Source: a virus
Length of the DNA stretch: 28,477 nt
Virus record (IMG/VR): IMGVR_UViG_3300000225_000005
Location: 1-28,477 of that record
Reading direction: 5' to 3' (one strand)
The notes beneath the pieces are model-generated. The model did no database searches. It was given only the letters and a program-made list of their open reading frames with translations, and had not been told where the DNA came from. Positions 15,562 to 23,040 of the stretch are shown piece by piece (the first letter of the stretch is position 1; each line of letters starts with the position of its first letter). The position numbers were made by a program, and so were the translations under genes.

Positions 15562-15690
15562 ATGAAATGCTTATTAACATTCTTTACGATATTTGGAATT
15601 ATTGCTTTTATTATCGCAGCTTATCATTTTGCGATAGACCAATATGGAATATACCAAATCAATAAAGAATACAAAAAACAAAAAAAATGA
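15562..15690 (+). CDS. 42-residue single-membrane-segment protein
   Basis: A small gene: M, then a hydrophobic segment (LLTFFTIFGIIAFIIAAYHF, residues 4-23) and a Lys-rich tail ending KEYKKQKK. This is a typical small inner-membrane protein, N-terminus outside by the positive-inside rule. It overlaps the next gene by 4 nt (ATGA) and has a -7 box 25 nt upstream, both of which support it being real. Function unknown; small membrane proteins like this sometimes interfere with host envelope or lysis, but nothing here shows that. Confidence 0.6.
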   Translation: MKCLLTFFTIFGIIAFIIAAYHFAIDQYGIYQINKEYKKQKK

Positions 15691-15992
15691 AATACAACGG
15701 ATATACAAATTACGACACTTGGAAAGTCTGCTTGAATATTGATAATGTTGAATCAGTATATAAAAGTGTGCAAGAAACTTTTAACAAAAGAGTTGATTGG
15801 CAAAAACCTGAAAGCGCAGGAAGATTATCTTTTATCACTATGATATTAGTAAGGGAACACGAAAAAGATTTCGTAGATAAAATAGAATGGAAAATGGTAA
15901 ATTGGGATGAGGTTGCTACTGTCTTAACAGAAAGCACTGAGAACCCTCACGCACTTGAAGCACTTTTAACGCAAGATTTAAATCAAGAATAA
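15687..15992 (+). CDS. Hypothetical phage protein with NYDTWKV motif
   Basis: A 101-residue protein. The N-terminal YTNYDTWKVCLNIDN resembles the NYxTWNV start of a phage family of unknown function (DUF7249-like) found in several phage lineages, usually near regulatory or early genes. The remaining part is helical and acidic. It overlaps the small membrane protein by 4 nt. I do not know its function. Confidence 0.7.
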   Translation: MKYNGYTNYDTWKVCLNIDNVESVYKSVQETFNKRVDWQKPESAGRLSFITMILVREHEKDFVDKIEWKMVNWDEVATVLTESTENPHALEALLTQDLNQE

Positions 15993-16043
15993 TGGCTAAA
16001 CATCAAACTAATGCATATTGTGGCCATTAAATAAATAATAAAT

Positions 16044-16415
16044 ATGGAAAATAAAATAATTACAAAAGAAGAAATCGAAAAATATATAATTTTAGAATTC
16101 GATAAAGAATTAAATAAAATATTACAATATAAATACAATAATTTTATATATAATATGTATAATAAATATGACCAATCAGAAAAAGAATTAGATTTAATTA
16201 TAAAAAAAATTATTTTAAGTAGTTGGTTTATAAGAGATAAAAAATTACATAAACAAATATGTGAATTATTTAATTATGATAAAAACCACGCATCAACAAA
16301 TGTATTTAAACATATGAAAGCAAATTTATATGAATATGAATTCTTTTTGGAAGATTGGTATGATGAACAAATAGAAAAACTTGCTGAAAGAATGGATGTT
16401 TGGAAAAATAAATAA
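16044..16415 (+). CDS. Hypothetical helical protein
   Basis: A 123-residue, strongly helical, Lys/Glu-rich protein. One segment (LHKQICELFNYDKNHAST, then NVFKHMKANL) is faintly like a DnaA domain-IV helix pair with a His-Ala-Ser-Thr turn, but too weak to name. It sits between accessory genes and a terminator that precedes the packaging genes. Function unknown. Confidence 0.6.
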   Translation: MENKIITKEEIEKYIILEFDKELNKILQYKYNNFIYNMYNKYDQSEKELDLIIKKIILSSWFIRDKKLHKQICELFNYDKNHASTNVFKHMKANLYEYEFFLEDWYDEQIEKLAERMDVWKNK

Positions 16416-16446
16416 TAAATAAACATTTCATTTTGTGTTTTTAAAG

Positions 16447-16472
16447 TCCTCTTGCAAAAGGGGATTTTTTTT
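16447..16472 (+). terminator. Intrinsic terminator before the packaging genes
   Basis: A 7-bp stem (TCCTCTT with AAGGGGA, one G-T pair) capped by the GCAA tetraloop and followed by eight T. It separates the accessory operon from the small terminase, whose promoter box begins 4 nt later. Confidence 0.9.
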
Positions 16473-16475
16473 ATG

Positions 16476-16483
16476 TAATTTTG
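16476..16483 (+). promoter_or_regulatory. Putative TAnnTTTG promoter -7 box, leaderless start at 16488
   Basis: TAATTTTG, 4 nt before the ATG of the small terminase, immediately after the terminator. A TTG at 16452-16454, 21 nt upstream, could serve as -33 element although it lies inside the hairpin. Probably the late head-gene promoter. Confidence 0.6.
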
Positions 16484-16487
16484 TAAA

Positions 16488-16841
16488 ATGAAAACGAACA
16501 AAATCGAACATACTAAAAAAGCAATTCTTGAAGCATTAGAAAAATCTTTAGGAGTTGTTACAACTGCCTGTAAACAGGTTGGAGTTGGTAGAACTACTTT
16601 TTATGAGTATCTTAACAAAGATGAAAACTTTGCAAACGAAGTTGCTGACATTCAAAATATAGCTTTAGACTTTGCAGAAAGTCAATTGCATAAACAAATA
16701 CAAGATGGTAATACATCAGCAACAATATTTTATTTAAAAACAAAAGGTAAAAAAAGAGGTTATGTTGAACGAAGTGAAATTGTTCACGATGGTGCAATTA
16801 AATCAACTTTAATAGAATGGAAGCCCAGTCAAGAAGAATAG
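16488..16841 (+). CDS. terS: Terminase small subunit
   Basis: A 117-residue DNA-recognition subunit of the packaging motor. The N-terminal half is a helix-turn-helix (AILEALEKSLGVVTTACKQV, then GVGRTTFYEYLNKDENF), as in phage small terminases. The second half is a helix and a segment with TSATIFYLKTKGKKRGYVER, which occurs in the phBC6A51-type group. Size and position directly before TerL fit. It overlaps TerL by 25 nt. The start is fixed by the TAnnTTTG box 4 nt upstream. It binds the packaging site and feeds DNA to the large subunit. Confidence 0.88.
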   Translation: MKTNKIEHTKKAILEALEKSLGVVTTACKQVGVGRTTFYEYLNKDENFANEVADIQNIALDFAESQLHKQIQDGNTSATIFYLKTKGKKRGYVERSEIVHDGAIKSTLIEWKPSQEE

Positions 16842-18004
16842 AACAACATTGCAATAAACAATTTTACGATTTAATAAATTCTAATAAAAGATTTAAAGTA
16901 CATCAAGGAGGTACAAGGTCAGGAAAAACTTATGCGGTATGTCAATATTTAACATACTTGTTAACTGAATCTGAAGAACCTTTAGTTATATCAATTATTA
17001 GAAAAACATTGCCTGCATTAAAGGGAAGTGTTTTAAGGGATATAATTTCTATACTTGAAAAAACAGGATTATATTATTTAGGTATACATAATAAATCTGC
17101 TAATACATTTGAATATGGTAAACATCTTGTTGAATTTCTATCAGTAGATGAACCACAAAAGATTCGTGGCCGAAAAAGAAACATTGCTTTTTTAAACGAG
17201 GGGAATGAATTAACTATTGAAGATTTTCGCCAAATTAATATGAGGACATTAGATATGGTGATTGTTGATTTTAATCCAAGTGACCCTATACATTGGATAT
17301 ATGATGATTTAGTACCTCGTGATGATTGTGATACTTGGATAACCACTTATAAGGATAATAAATTTCTTTCGCAAGATTTAGTGTATGAAATAGAAAGAAT
17401 GAAACTAAAAGACCCCGATTATTGGCGTGTATATGGCGAGGGATTAAAAGCAATATTTAGTGCAAGACAAATATTTAACAATTGGAATTTTATACCTTAT
17501 AGTGATTTTCCAGAATTTGATATTGATAATGATGCTATAATTGGAATCGATTTTGGTTATAGTAACGACCCTACTGCTATAATAATTGGATATAAAAAAA
17601 ATGATAAACTATTTTTTCACGAACTATTATATAAAACAGGAATGACGAATGATGAAATAGCTGAATTTATAAAAGCAAGTGGATATGAGCAAGTAATATC
17701 TTATGCAGATTCAGCTGAACCTAAATCAATAGAAGAAATAAAAAGGACAGGGTTATACATAAATCCTGCTCGTAAAGGACAAGGAAGTGTTAATGCAGGT
17801 ATAAGCCTTTTAAAAGAATATGATGTGTATATTAGTAAAGAATCTAAAAATATACAAAAGGAATATCATAGTTATTATTGGACTGAAATGAAAGATGGAA
17901 CTATAATAAATAAGCCTTTAGATAGGATGAATCATTGTATGGATGCAATGAGATACTTGACTTTTAGCAGTTTTGGCAAGCAACAAAACTTCTTTGTAAT
18001 ATAA
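16817..18004 (+). CDS. terL: Terminase large subunit
   Basis: A 395-residue ATPase-nuclease that drives DNA into the head and cuts concatemers. ATPase: Walker A GGTRSGKT (31-38), Walker B IAFLNEGNE (123-131), and coupling motif VDFNPSDP (150-157). RNase H-like nuclease: GIDFGYSNDPTA (243-254) with Asp 245, YADSAEP (296-302) with Asp 298, and DRMNHCMDAMRY near 372-383 with the third Asp. It matches the PBSX/Terminase_3 type in order and length, complete. It overlaps the small subunit by 25 nt and is followed by the portal. The ATG gives a full-length protein with no better start. Confidence 0.96.
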   Translation: MEAQSRRIEQHCNKQFYDLINSNKRFKVHQGGTRSGKTYAVCQYLTYLLTESEEPLVISIIRKTLPALKGSVLRDIISILEKTGLYYLGIHNKSANTFEYGKHLVEFLSVDEPQKIRGRKRNIAFLNEGNELTIEDFRQINMRTLDMVIVDFNPSDPIHWIYDDLVPRDDCDTWITTYKDNKFLSQDLVYEIERMKLKDPDYWRVYGEGLKAIFSARQIFNNWNFIPYSDFPEFDIDNDAIIGIDFGYSNDPTAIIIGYKKNDKLFFHELLYKTGMTNDEIAEFIKASGYEQVISYADSAEPKSIEEIKRTGLYINPARKGQGSVNAGISLLKEYDVYISKESKNIQKEYHSYYWTEMKDGTIINKPLDRMNHCMDAMRYLTFSSFGKQQNFFVI

Positions 18005-18008
18005 TTAT

Positions 18009-18016
18009 TATTTTTG
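18009..18016 (+). promoter_or_regulatory. Putative TAnnTTTG promoter -7 box
   Basis: TATTTTTG, 19 nt before the portal ATG at 18036. Predicts a short leader of roughly 13 nt. No clear -33 element at standard spacing. Confidence 0.45.
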
Positions 18017-18035
18017 TAACATAAATCATAAGCGA

Positions 18036-19511
18036 ATGGCATCTATTTTTTCAAGAGTTGGAAATATTCTTAAAAAGAATTTTCAAAACACAAACACAAA
18101 CTTTAATAAAATTATATATAATTATCTAGGACAATCTATTGTGTGGAATGCCGATAATGATGACACATATATAAATAAAGGATATATGTTTAATTCAACA
18201 GTTTATTCCATTGTTAACTTAATCGCAAAAACTGCAAGCAATATTCCTTTTCAAATTTATGAGGTAAAAAATCAAAATGAGTTAAAAAAATATAAAGCAA
18301 TGACAAGTGGTTTGATGAATGGAAACATTTTACATAAATCATTGTTACAAAGAAAACACGCATTAGCAGAATTAGATAATACTGATTTACATAAACTTTT
18401 AGAAAGACCAAATCCTTCACAATCTTATAGTAGTTGGATTCAGGAAATTATAGCATTTGGTAAATTAACAGGAAACAGATATGTGTATGGGATTAAACCT
18501 GAATCAGGCCCTAATCAAAGTAAATGGCAAGAACTTTATGTGTTACCAAGTCAATCGGTAGAAATAAATAGCAACGGAATATTTGAACCTGTTAAAAGTT
18601 ATAGTTTGGATTATTCAGGTCAATATAAAATTGAAGCAGAAGATATTTGTCACATAAAAGATTTTAACCCATATTATGATGGTACAGGTTCACATCTTTA
18701 TGGTATGTCACCACTAAAGGCAGGTTTAAGGAGTTTAGATACAAATAATGAAGCGGTTACGACAGGTGTTAAGTATTTGCAAAATCAAACATCAAGAGGT
18801 GTGCTTATGTCAGATGAAGGAGATTTAAATGAAGTACAAGCAAAACAATTAAAGGATAAATTTAAACAACAATATCAGGGAAGTGATAATGCAGGGGATA
18901 TTATTATTACTCCTAAAAAATTAAGTTGGGTAAATTTTGGTCTTAATGCTGCCGATGTTTCGCTTATAGAACAATACAATGCTAGTATAAAAGATTTATG
19001 TAATATTTATCAAGTACCTGTTCAATTATTAAACAACACAGATAGTTCTACATATAATAATATGGTTGAAGCTAAAAAATCATTATATCAAAATGCAATT
19101 ATTCCTGAACTAAATAAAATTAAAGATGAGTTAAATAGGTGGTTAGTTCCATCTTTTGGTGATAATCTTTATTTAGATTTTGACTACTCTAATATTGCAG
19201 AACTACAAGAGGAGATGGATAGTGTAGTAAAACAAATGTCGAGTGCTTGGTGGACTACACCAAATGAAAAAAGACAAGCAATGAATTTTGGTATAGATGA
19301 AGAAAATGCTGAAATGAATGATTATTATATACCTGCTAATTTAATGCCAATGAAAAATGATATTATCGAAGAAGAAATTAAAAACGTGGATATTGATTAT
19401 AATGCATTAATAGCAGAGGATTTAAAAAAAGTAAATTCAGTTTCGAAAGAAAAAAAAACAGATAGCTTTTCAGTAACATCTTGGGAAAAAAATATTTCTA
19501 AAAATAAATGA
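18036..19511 (+). CDS. Portal protein (HK97 family)
   Basis: A 491-residue portal that forms the ring through which DNA enters and leaves the head. Visible: the N-terminal segment with FNSTVYSIVNLIAKTASNIP (50-69), LLERPNPSQSYSSWIQEI (128-145), a stem/wing region with GMSPLKAGLRSLDTNNEA, and the NLCNIYQVPVQL-like turn IKDLCNIYQVPVQLLN followed by NMVEAKKSLYQ, typical of HK97 portals. The C-terminus is charged and helical. It follows TerL and precedes the Mu-F-like head protein, the usual order, and overlaps the latter by 4 nt. The length is at the upper end of normal. Confidence 0.95.
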   Translation: MASIFSRVGNILKKNFQNTNTNFNKIIYNYLGQSIVWNADNDDTYINKGYMFNSTVYSIVNLIAKTASNIPFQIYEVKNQNELKKYKAMTSGLMNGNILHKSLLQRKHALAELDNTDLHKLLERPNPSQSYSSWIQEIIAFGKLTGNRYVYGIKPESGPNQSKWQELYVLPSQSVEINSNGIFEPVKSYSLDYSGQYKIEAEDICHIKDFNPYYDGTGSHLYGMSPLKAGLRSLDTNNEAVTTGVKYLQNQTSRGVLMSDEGDLNEVQAKQLKDKFKQQYQGSDNAGDIIITPKKLSWVNFGLNAADVSLIEQYNASIKDLCNIYQVPVQLLNNTDSSTYNNMVEAKKSLYQNAIIPELNKIKDELNRWLVPSFGDNLYLDFDYSNIAELQEEMDSVVKQMSSAWWTTPNEKRQAMNFGIDEENAEMNDYYIPANLMPMKNDIIEEEIKNVDIDYNALIAEDLKKVNSVSKEKKTDSFSVTSWEKNISKNK

Positions 19512-20278
19512 TTTATAAACTAAATAAAAGTTATTATACAGATTGGACTGCACAATTAGAGAAAGCAGAAAAACAACAAGACAAAATCTGGTCTAATTAT
19601 TTATATAAAGAATCCAATAAAATTATTAATACTTTTATGGTAGGTAAAAGAATTCCATATTTAAATGAATTTTATCAACTTAAAGATTTACAAAATTTAT
19701 ATATAGGCTTATACAAGTCAATAGGTCTTAAAATGGCAAATTGGTATTATAGACATTACGAAGATTATATTACGAAAGCCAATCCAGAGGGTTATCAAAG
19801 TATATGGGAAGAAAAATTTGCATATATAGGCAAGACAATAGCAGGCGAAAGAATTGTAAGCATATCTGATAATCGTAAAAAAGAATTTAATAAAATTTTA
19901 AAAAGATATATGCAAGAAGAATCTTTTATGGCTTTAAATGAAGTCGCTGCGGAAAGGGTTTTAAGAAAAAAGTTTAAAGGTATGAGCATATCAAATGGCA
20001 AAAGAATAGTAAGAACTGAAAGTGTAAATGCTGCAAATTACGCCACCAATGAAAGTGCTACAAGTTTATTTGGTGCAAATAATCTACAAAAAGAATGGAT
20101 GTCAGGTGGTGATGGTAGGGTAAGAAACGCACATATAACGGCTAATGGTCAAAGAAGGGGGATGAATGAGAAATTTACCGTAATGGGTGAACAATTAAAT
20201 CATCCAGGAGATAGTTCAGGTTCTGCAGCTAACGTAGTTAATTGTAGATGTGCAAGTGCTCCAATTCCAATTGTTTAA
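19508..20278 (+). CDS. Head morphogenesis protein (SPP1 gp7/Mu F-like)
   Basis: A 256-residue minor head protein. The C-terminal domain has the family pattern: RIVRTESVNAANYATNESA (165-183), then EWMSGGDGRVRNAHITANGQ, and the end CRCASAPIPIV with the NCRC signature of Phage_Mu_F. In SPP1, gp7 binds the portal and affects DNA ejection. It starts with ATGA overlap on the portal gene and is followed by a promoter box and the protease. Confidence 0.88.
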   Translation: MIYKLNKSYYTDWTAQLEKAEKQQDKIWSNYLYKESNKIINTFMVGKRIPYLNEFYQLKDLQNLYIGLYKSIGLKMANWYYRHYEDYITKANPEGYQSIWEEKFAYIGKTIAGERIVSISDNRKKEFNKILKRYMQEESFMALNEVAAERVLRKKFKGMSISNGKRIVRTESVNAANYATNESATSLFGANNLQKEWMSGGDGRVRNAHITANGQRRGMNEKFTVMGEQLNHPGDSSGSAANVVNCRCASAPIPIV

Positions 20279-20284
20279 AATAAT

Positions 20285-20292
20285 TATCTTTG
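20285..20292 (+). promoter_or_regulatory. Putative TAnnTTTG promoter -7 box, leaderless start at 20297
   Basis: TATCTTTG, 4 nt before the protease ATG at 20297, in the 18-nt gap after the head morphogenesis gene. This promoter would add transcription for the abundant capsid protein. No -33 element at standard spacing. Confidence 0.55.
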
Positions 20293-20296
20293 TATT

Positions 20297-20995
20297 ATGA
20301 ATATGATATATAAAACAAGTCCAATAGGCGAAATAAAGGACATAGACGAAAAGTCAGGAACTGTAAAAGGATACGGTTCTGTTTTCGGAAATGTAGATTC
20401 TGATGGTGATATAATCACTAAAGGTGCATACACTAAAACAATTAAAGAAAATGGTGAAAGAATAAAATATCTTTATCAACATCAAATGGATAAGCCGCTT
20501 GGAAAAATGGTAAACCTATATGAAGATGCAAAAGGTTTAATGTTTGAGGCGAAAATACCAAAGACACAATTAGGTTCTGATGTTTTAGAATTAATTAAAG
20601 CAGGTGTTATTACTGAAAATAGTGTTGGAATATTACCATTACAAAAAGAGGGATGTGATGGAGATGATTGTTTTAGAAAATTAACAGAGGTAAAATTATA
20701 TGAAATCTCTGCAGTTACATTAGCAGCAAATGATGAAGCAATGATATTAGATGTAAAAGGAAATGTTGATGTAAATAAAGTATTGTCGAGATATGATAAC
20801 TTGGTGAAATTAATTCGCAAAGGTAATATATCTGATAATTTAGGTTATGCTATTGAAGCAGAACTGATTAAACTCAAATCAATTTTTTCAGATAGTATCA
20901 CTTTGCCGACTGATATTGAAGTCACAGAGCCGATTGAGGTAAAAAATAACGATAGTGAGATTTATAAATATTTGTTTAATAAATTAAATTCGTAA
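20297..20995 (+). CDS. HK97-type prohead protease (peptidase S78)
   Basis: A 232-residue serine protease that removes the capsid protein's N-terminal scaffold domain during head maturation. Motifs: GYGSVFGNVDSDGDII (33-48), YLYQHQMDKPLGKM with the catalytic His (about residue 60), GVITENSVGILPL with the catalytic Ser, and LYEISAVTLAAND. The C-terminal tail is acidic and is probably self-cleaved. It lies directly before the capsid gene, 3 nt away. An inner ATG at 20303 is possible, but the one at 20297 fits the promoter spacing. Confidence 0.94.
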   Translation: MNMIYKTSPIGEIKDIDEKSGTVKGYGSVFGNVDSDGDIITKGAYTKTIKENGERIKYLYQHQMDKPLGKMVNLYEDAKGLMFEAKIPKTQLGSDVLELIKAGVITENSVGILPLQKEGCDGDDCFRKLTEVKLYEISAVTLAANDEAMILDVKGNVDVNKVLSRYDNLVKLIRKGNISDNLGYAIEAELIKLKSIFSDSITLPTDIEVTEPIEVKNNDSEIYKYLFNKLNS

Positions 20996-20998
20996 AAA

Positions 20999-22216
20999 AT
21001 GAACGATGAAATTAAAAAAGAATTAGACCAGATTGGAAATTTGGTTGATTCTAAAATTGAAAAAGCCTTCAATTCAGCTAAAGATAATGCTAAAGGGGAA
21101 ATCGAAACTTCATTAAAAAGTGAGATTGACAATTTAAGTAATGAATTTTTAGCTAAACACGAAGAAGCTACAAAAAGATTGGATAATTTTGAAGTTGCTG
21201 CAAAAAAAGCAATTACTTCAAATCAACCAACTACATTTAAAAGTTCTTTAATTAAAAGCCTTAATGAAGGTGTAATTGAAGGATTATTAAAAGGAAATTC
21301 AAACGCTGCGAAATTCGATATGAAAGCTGCTGATATGACTATGGCCAATGCCTATTCAGGTGTTGTTGCCGGAGAAACAGTTATTCCAGATTTCAAATAC
21401 GACCCTTCAAGAAGCGTAAACATTAGAAATTTAATTCCTAATGGAAGCACAGATGCACAAACAATTAGATTCCCAAAAGAATCTGCTTATGATGATGGCG
21501 CTGCTGCTACTGCACAAGGTTCAACCCTTCCTCAATCTGATTTCGATATTACTGCAACATCAGTAAATGTTGAAAAAATTGGTACTTTTATGAGAATAAC
21601 AGAAGAAATGTTAGCTGATACACCACAATTATCATCTTACCTTTCTGCTAGAGTTCCTGGTAAAGTATTGGCAATTGAAGATAATGAAATTCTAAACGGA
21701 GATGGTTCAACACCAAATCTTGATGGATTATTTACTGATGGTGCTGCATTTGTAACTGGTGCTTCTGGTGCTTTTTACCACGCAGTTGAATCAGCAAATG
21801 AATATGATGTTCTACTTGCTGCAATAAACCAGTTAAATTTGTCGAATTATCAACCGAGTGCTATTTTAGTTAATCCAACTGATATGCATAAAATCGCATT
21901 ATTAAAAGCGACAACTAACGAGTATTTGAGAAATCAAATATATTCTGGTTTAACACCAACTATTATGGGAGTTCCTGTTACTGCTAACACGGCTGTAACT
22001 GCAGGAAAGTTTCTAGTCGGAGATTTAAATCAAGCAACACAGCTTTGGATTAGAGAAAATCTTTCTGTTGAATTTTCAAGAGAAGATTCTACTAACTTCA
22101 GAGATGGGTTCGTAACTGTTAAAGTATCTGAAAGAGTTGCTTTAACTAACTACCAACCAAATGCAATTGTACAAGGTACATTCACAACTGCGAAAGCAGC
22201 ACTTGAAACTGCATAA
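20999..22216 (+). CDS. Major capsid protein (HK97 fold)
   Basis: A 405-residue shell protein. Residues 1 to about 100 form a charged coiled coil, the delta/scaffold domain that the upstream protease should remove (likely cut in or near residues 100-115, before ADMTMANAYSG). Core features: VIPDFKYDPSRSVNIRNLIP, a flexible loop with PKESAYDDGAAA, TATSVNVEKIGTFMRITEEM, AIEDNEILNGDGS, then ILVNPTDMHKIALLK, and a final FSREDSTNFRDGFVTVKVSE, all usual in HK97 capsids. The gene uses fewer of the rarest codons than its neighbours, as expected for a very abundant protein. A strong terminator follows. Confidence 0.96.
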   Translation: MNDEIKKELDQIGNLVDSKIEKAFNSAKDNAKGEIETSLKSEIDNLSNEFLAKHEEATKRLDNFEVAAKKAITSNQPTTFKSSLIKSLNEGVIEGLLKGNSNAAKFDMKAADMTMANAYSGVVAGETVIPDFKYDPSRSVNIRNLIPNGSTDAQTIRFPKESAYDDGAAATAQGSTLPQSDFDITATSVNVEKIGTFMRITEEMLADTPQLSSYLSARVPGKVLAIEDNEILNGDGSTPNLDGLFTDGAAFVTGASGAFYHAVESANEYDVLLAAINQLNLSNYQPSAILVNPTDMHKIALLKATTNEYLRNQIYSGLTPTIMGVPVTANTAVTAGKFLVGDLNQATQLWIRENLSVEFSREDSTNFRDGFVTVKVSERVALTNYQPNAIVQGTFTTAKAALETA

Positions 22217-22238
22217 GTAATCGAGTAGTAAATTAAAT

Positions 22239-22264
22239 TAAGGGGTTTAATCACCCCTTTTTTT
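22239..22264 (+). terminator. Intrinsic terminator after the major capsid gene
   Basis: Stem AAGGGGT with ACCCCTT around a 6-nt loop (TTAATC), followed by a T-run to 22264. It begins about 23 nt after the capsid stop and should end the head transcript. The rest of the gap to 22367 is A/T-rich (TTTATTAAAAA tracts) with no gene. A TATATTTA near 22341 could be a weak -7 box for the next RNA, lacking the final G. Confidence 0.9.
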
Positions 22265-22367
22265 ATACCCTATTATTAAATAAATATTAAAATTTATTAA
22301 AAAAGTGTAAAAATATTTTATTTATTAAAAAAAAAGTGTTATATTTATACATAATTACTAACAATAC

Positions 22368-22417
22368 AGGTGCTGATAACCCATATAGAGAACGTGTCGA
22401 AAGGGCAGCACCTTTTT
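22368..22417 (+). ncRNA. Compact structured RNA or leader hairpin with poly-T tail
   Basis: A perfect 8-bp outer stem (AGGTGCTG 22368-22375 with CAGCACCT 22406-22413), a 4-nt bulge (ATAA), an inner CCC/GGG stem (22380-22382 with 22403-22405), and a 20-nt apical loop containing GAACGTGTCGAAA. It ends in a short T-run. It lies 13 nt before the ATG of a small membrane protein, so it could be a leader or attenuator, or a stand-alone small RNA ending in its own terminator. The large conserved-looking loop is more than a simple terminator needs. I cannot match it to a known RNA family. Confidence 0.45.
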
Positions 22418-22430
22418 AAAATTAGAAATT

Positions 22431-22538
22431 ATGAATAAAAAAGAAATATTAGAAGCATTAACATTTATAGCATATACAATAACTGGAATTGGAATGTTTT
22501 GTATTTTATACTTAATATCTCAAATATTTTCTGTATAA
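22431..22538 (+). CDS. 35-residue single-membrane-segment protein
   Basis: Starts MNKKEILEAL, then a long hydrophobic segment (TFIAYTITGIGMFCILYLIS, residues 11-30) and a short tail QIFSV. This is a probable inner-membrane microprotein. It follows the structured RNA by 13 nt. The stop leads straight into a tandem repeat of TAATAATAAG-type units. Supported only by its composition and position; function unknown. Confidence 0.5.
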   Translation: MNKKEILEALTFIAYTITGIGMFCILYLISQIFSV

Positions 22539-22571
22539 GTAATAATAAGTAATAATAAGTAATAATAAGTA
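22537..22571 (+). repeat. Tandem repeat of a 10-bp unit made of stop codons
   Basis: The unit AATAATAAGT occurs three times at 22541-22570, flanked by partial units (TAAGT before, AA after). It begins at the TAA of the membrane microprotein and ends 2 nt before the ATG at 22573. It gives stop codons in all three forward frames. It could be a replication-slippage expansion, a translation insulator or an A/T-rich ribosome-landing leader. Confidence 0.85.
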
Positions 22572-22572
22572 A

Positions 22573-22806
22573 ATGAAAATAGATTTAAAACCATCAGGAA
22601 TTGTAGGATTATTATATAACAGAAAAGCAAAGCATAGAGAATATGTTGGCACTCGGGTTTGGGAATTGCGTGAACAGATTAGTAGTATTGCTTTAAATAT
22701 TGATAAATGTAAAAAAGGACAATATGAAAAAACAATCAATTTAATGAAGCGAAAATTATATTTTATGAAAAAATATCAAAGATATTATAGAATTATTATA
22801 AGATAA
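22573..22806 (+). CDS. Small basic hypothetical protein
   Basis: A 77-residue, strongly basic, helical protein (NRKAKHREYVGTRVWELREQ in the middle, then KRKLYFMKKYQRYY). It could bind nucleic acid, but no family is recognised. It starts right after the tandem repeat, and its stop overlaps the next ATG (TAATG), so the two are coupled. It lies in the accessory island between capsid and connector genes. Confidence 0.55.
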   Translation: MKIDLKPSGIVGLLYNRKAKHREYVGTRVWELREQISSIALNIDKCKKGQYEKTINLMKRKLYFMKKYQRYYRIIIR

Positions 22807-22952
22807 TGGCAAAGATTACTGACTTAATAAAACCTGTAAATAATGTTTTAAGAAATAATATTGATAAATTAAATAGTGATGATTATTCTTTTATATTAGA
22901 AAGGATAATACAAATAAAGAACAAACTCATAGAGATTGAATCTCGTGAGTGA
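22806..22952 (+). CDS. 48-residue hypothetical protein
   Basis: A small helical protein (MAKITDLIKPVNNVLRNNID, then KLNSDDYSFILERIIQIKNK). Supported by its TAATG coupling to the gene before and by ending 25 nt before a terminator stem. Function unknown. Confidence 0.5.
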   Translation: MAKITDLIKPVNNVLRNNIDKLNSDDYSFILERIIQIKNKLIEIESRE

Positions 22953-22977
22953 GTGTTTTTCATTTAGTTTTTGTTTG

Positions 22978-23026
22978 AAGTGGTAGTGTGTTAATTAGTC
23001 ATTAGTAACATTACCACTTTTTTTTT
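22978..23026 (+). terminator. Intrinsic terminator ahead of the endonuclease gene
   Basis: Long hairpin: AAGTGGTA (22978-22985) with TACCACTT (23012-23019), and an inner TGTTA/TAACA stem after a 3-nt bulge, then a T-run. It closes the small-gene transcript and insulates the endonuclease gene from the head operon. Confidence 0.85.
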
Positions 23027-23032
23027 ATACCT

Positions 23033-23040
23033 TAGTTTTG
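23033..23040 (+). promoter_or_regulatory. Putative TAnnTTTG promoter -7 box
   Basis: TAGTTTTG directly after the terminator. The G at 23040 is also the first base of the candidate GTG start of the endonuclease gene. If this box is used, RNA would begin about 4-7 nt inside the open frame, so either the gene starts further downstream with an unusual codon or the box is not used for it. Confidence 0.35.

Noticed and set aside
15992-16030. A 12-codon frame (MAKHQTNAYCGH) coupled by TAATG to the gene before
   Set aside because: Too short to support without expression data, and no -7 box or conserved motif; it could be chance.
22373-22402. Hammerhead ribozyme resemblance in the hairpin RNA (CTGATAA and CGAAA)
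   Set aside because: CTGATAA differs from CTGATGA, the CCC/GGG stem lies in the wrong order relative to the GAAA, and no proper cleavage site or third stem forms.
22541-22570. CRISPR-like repeats
   Set aside because: Units are only 10 bp, directly adjacent and have no spacers.
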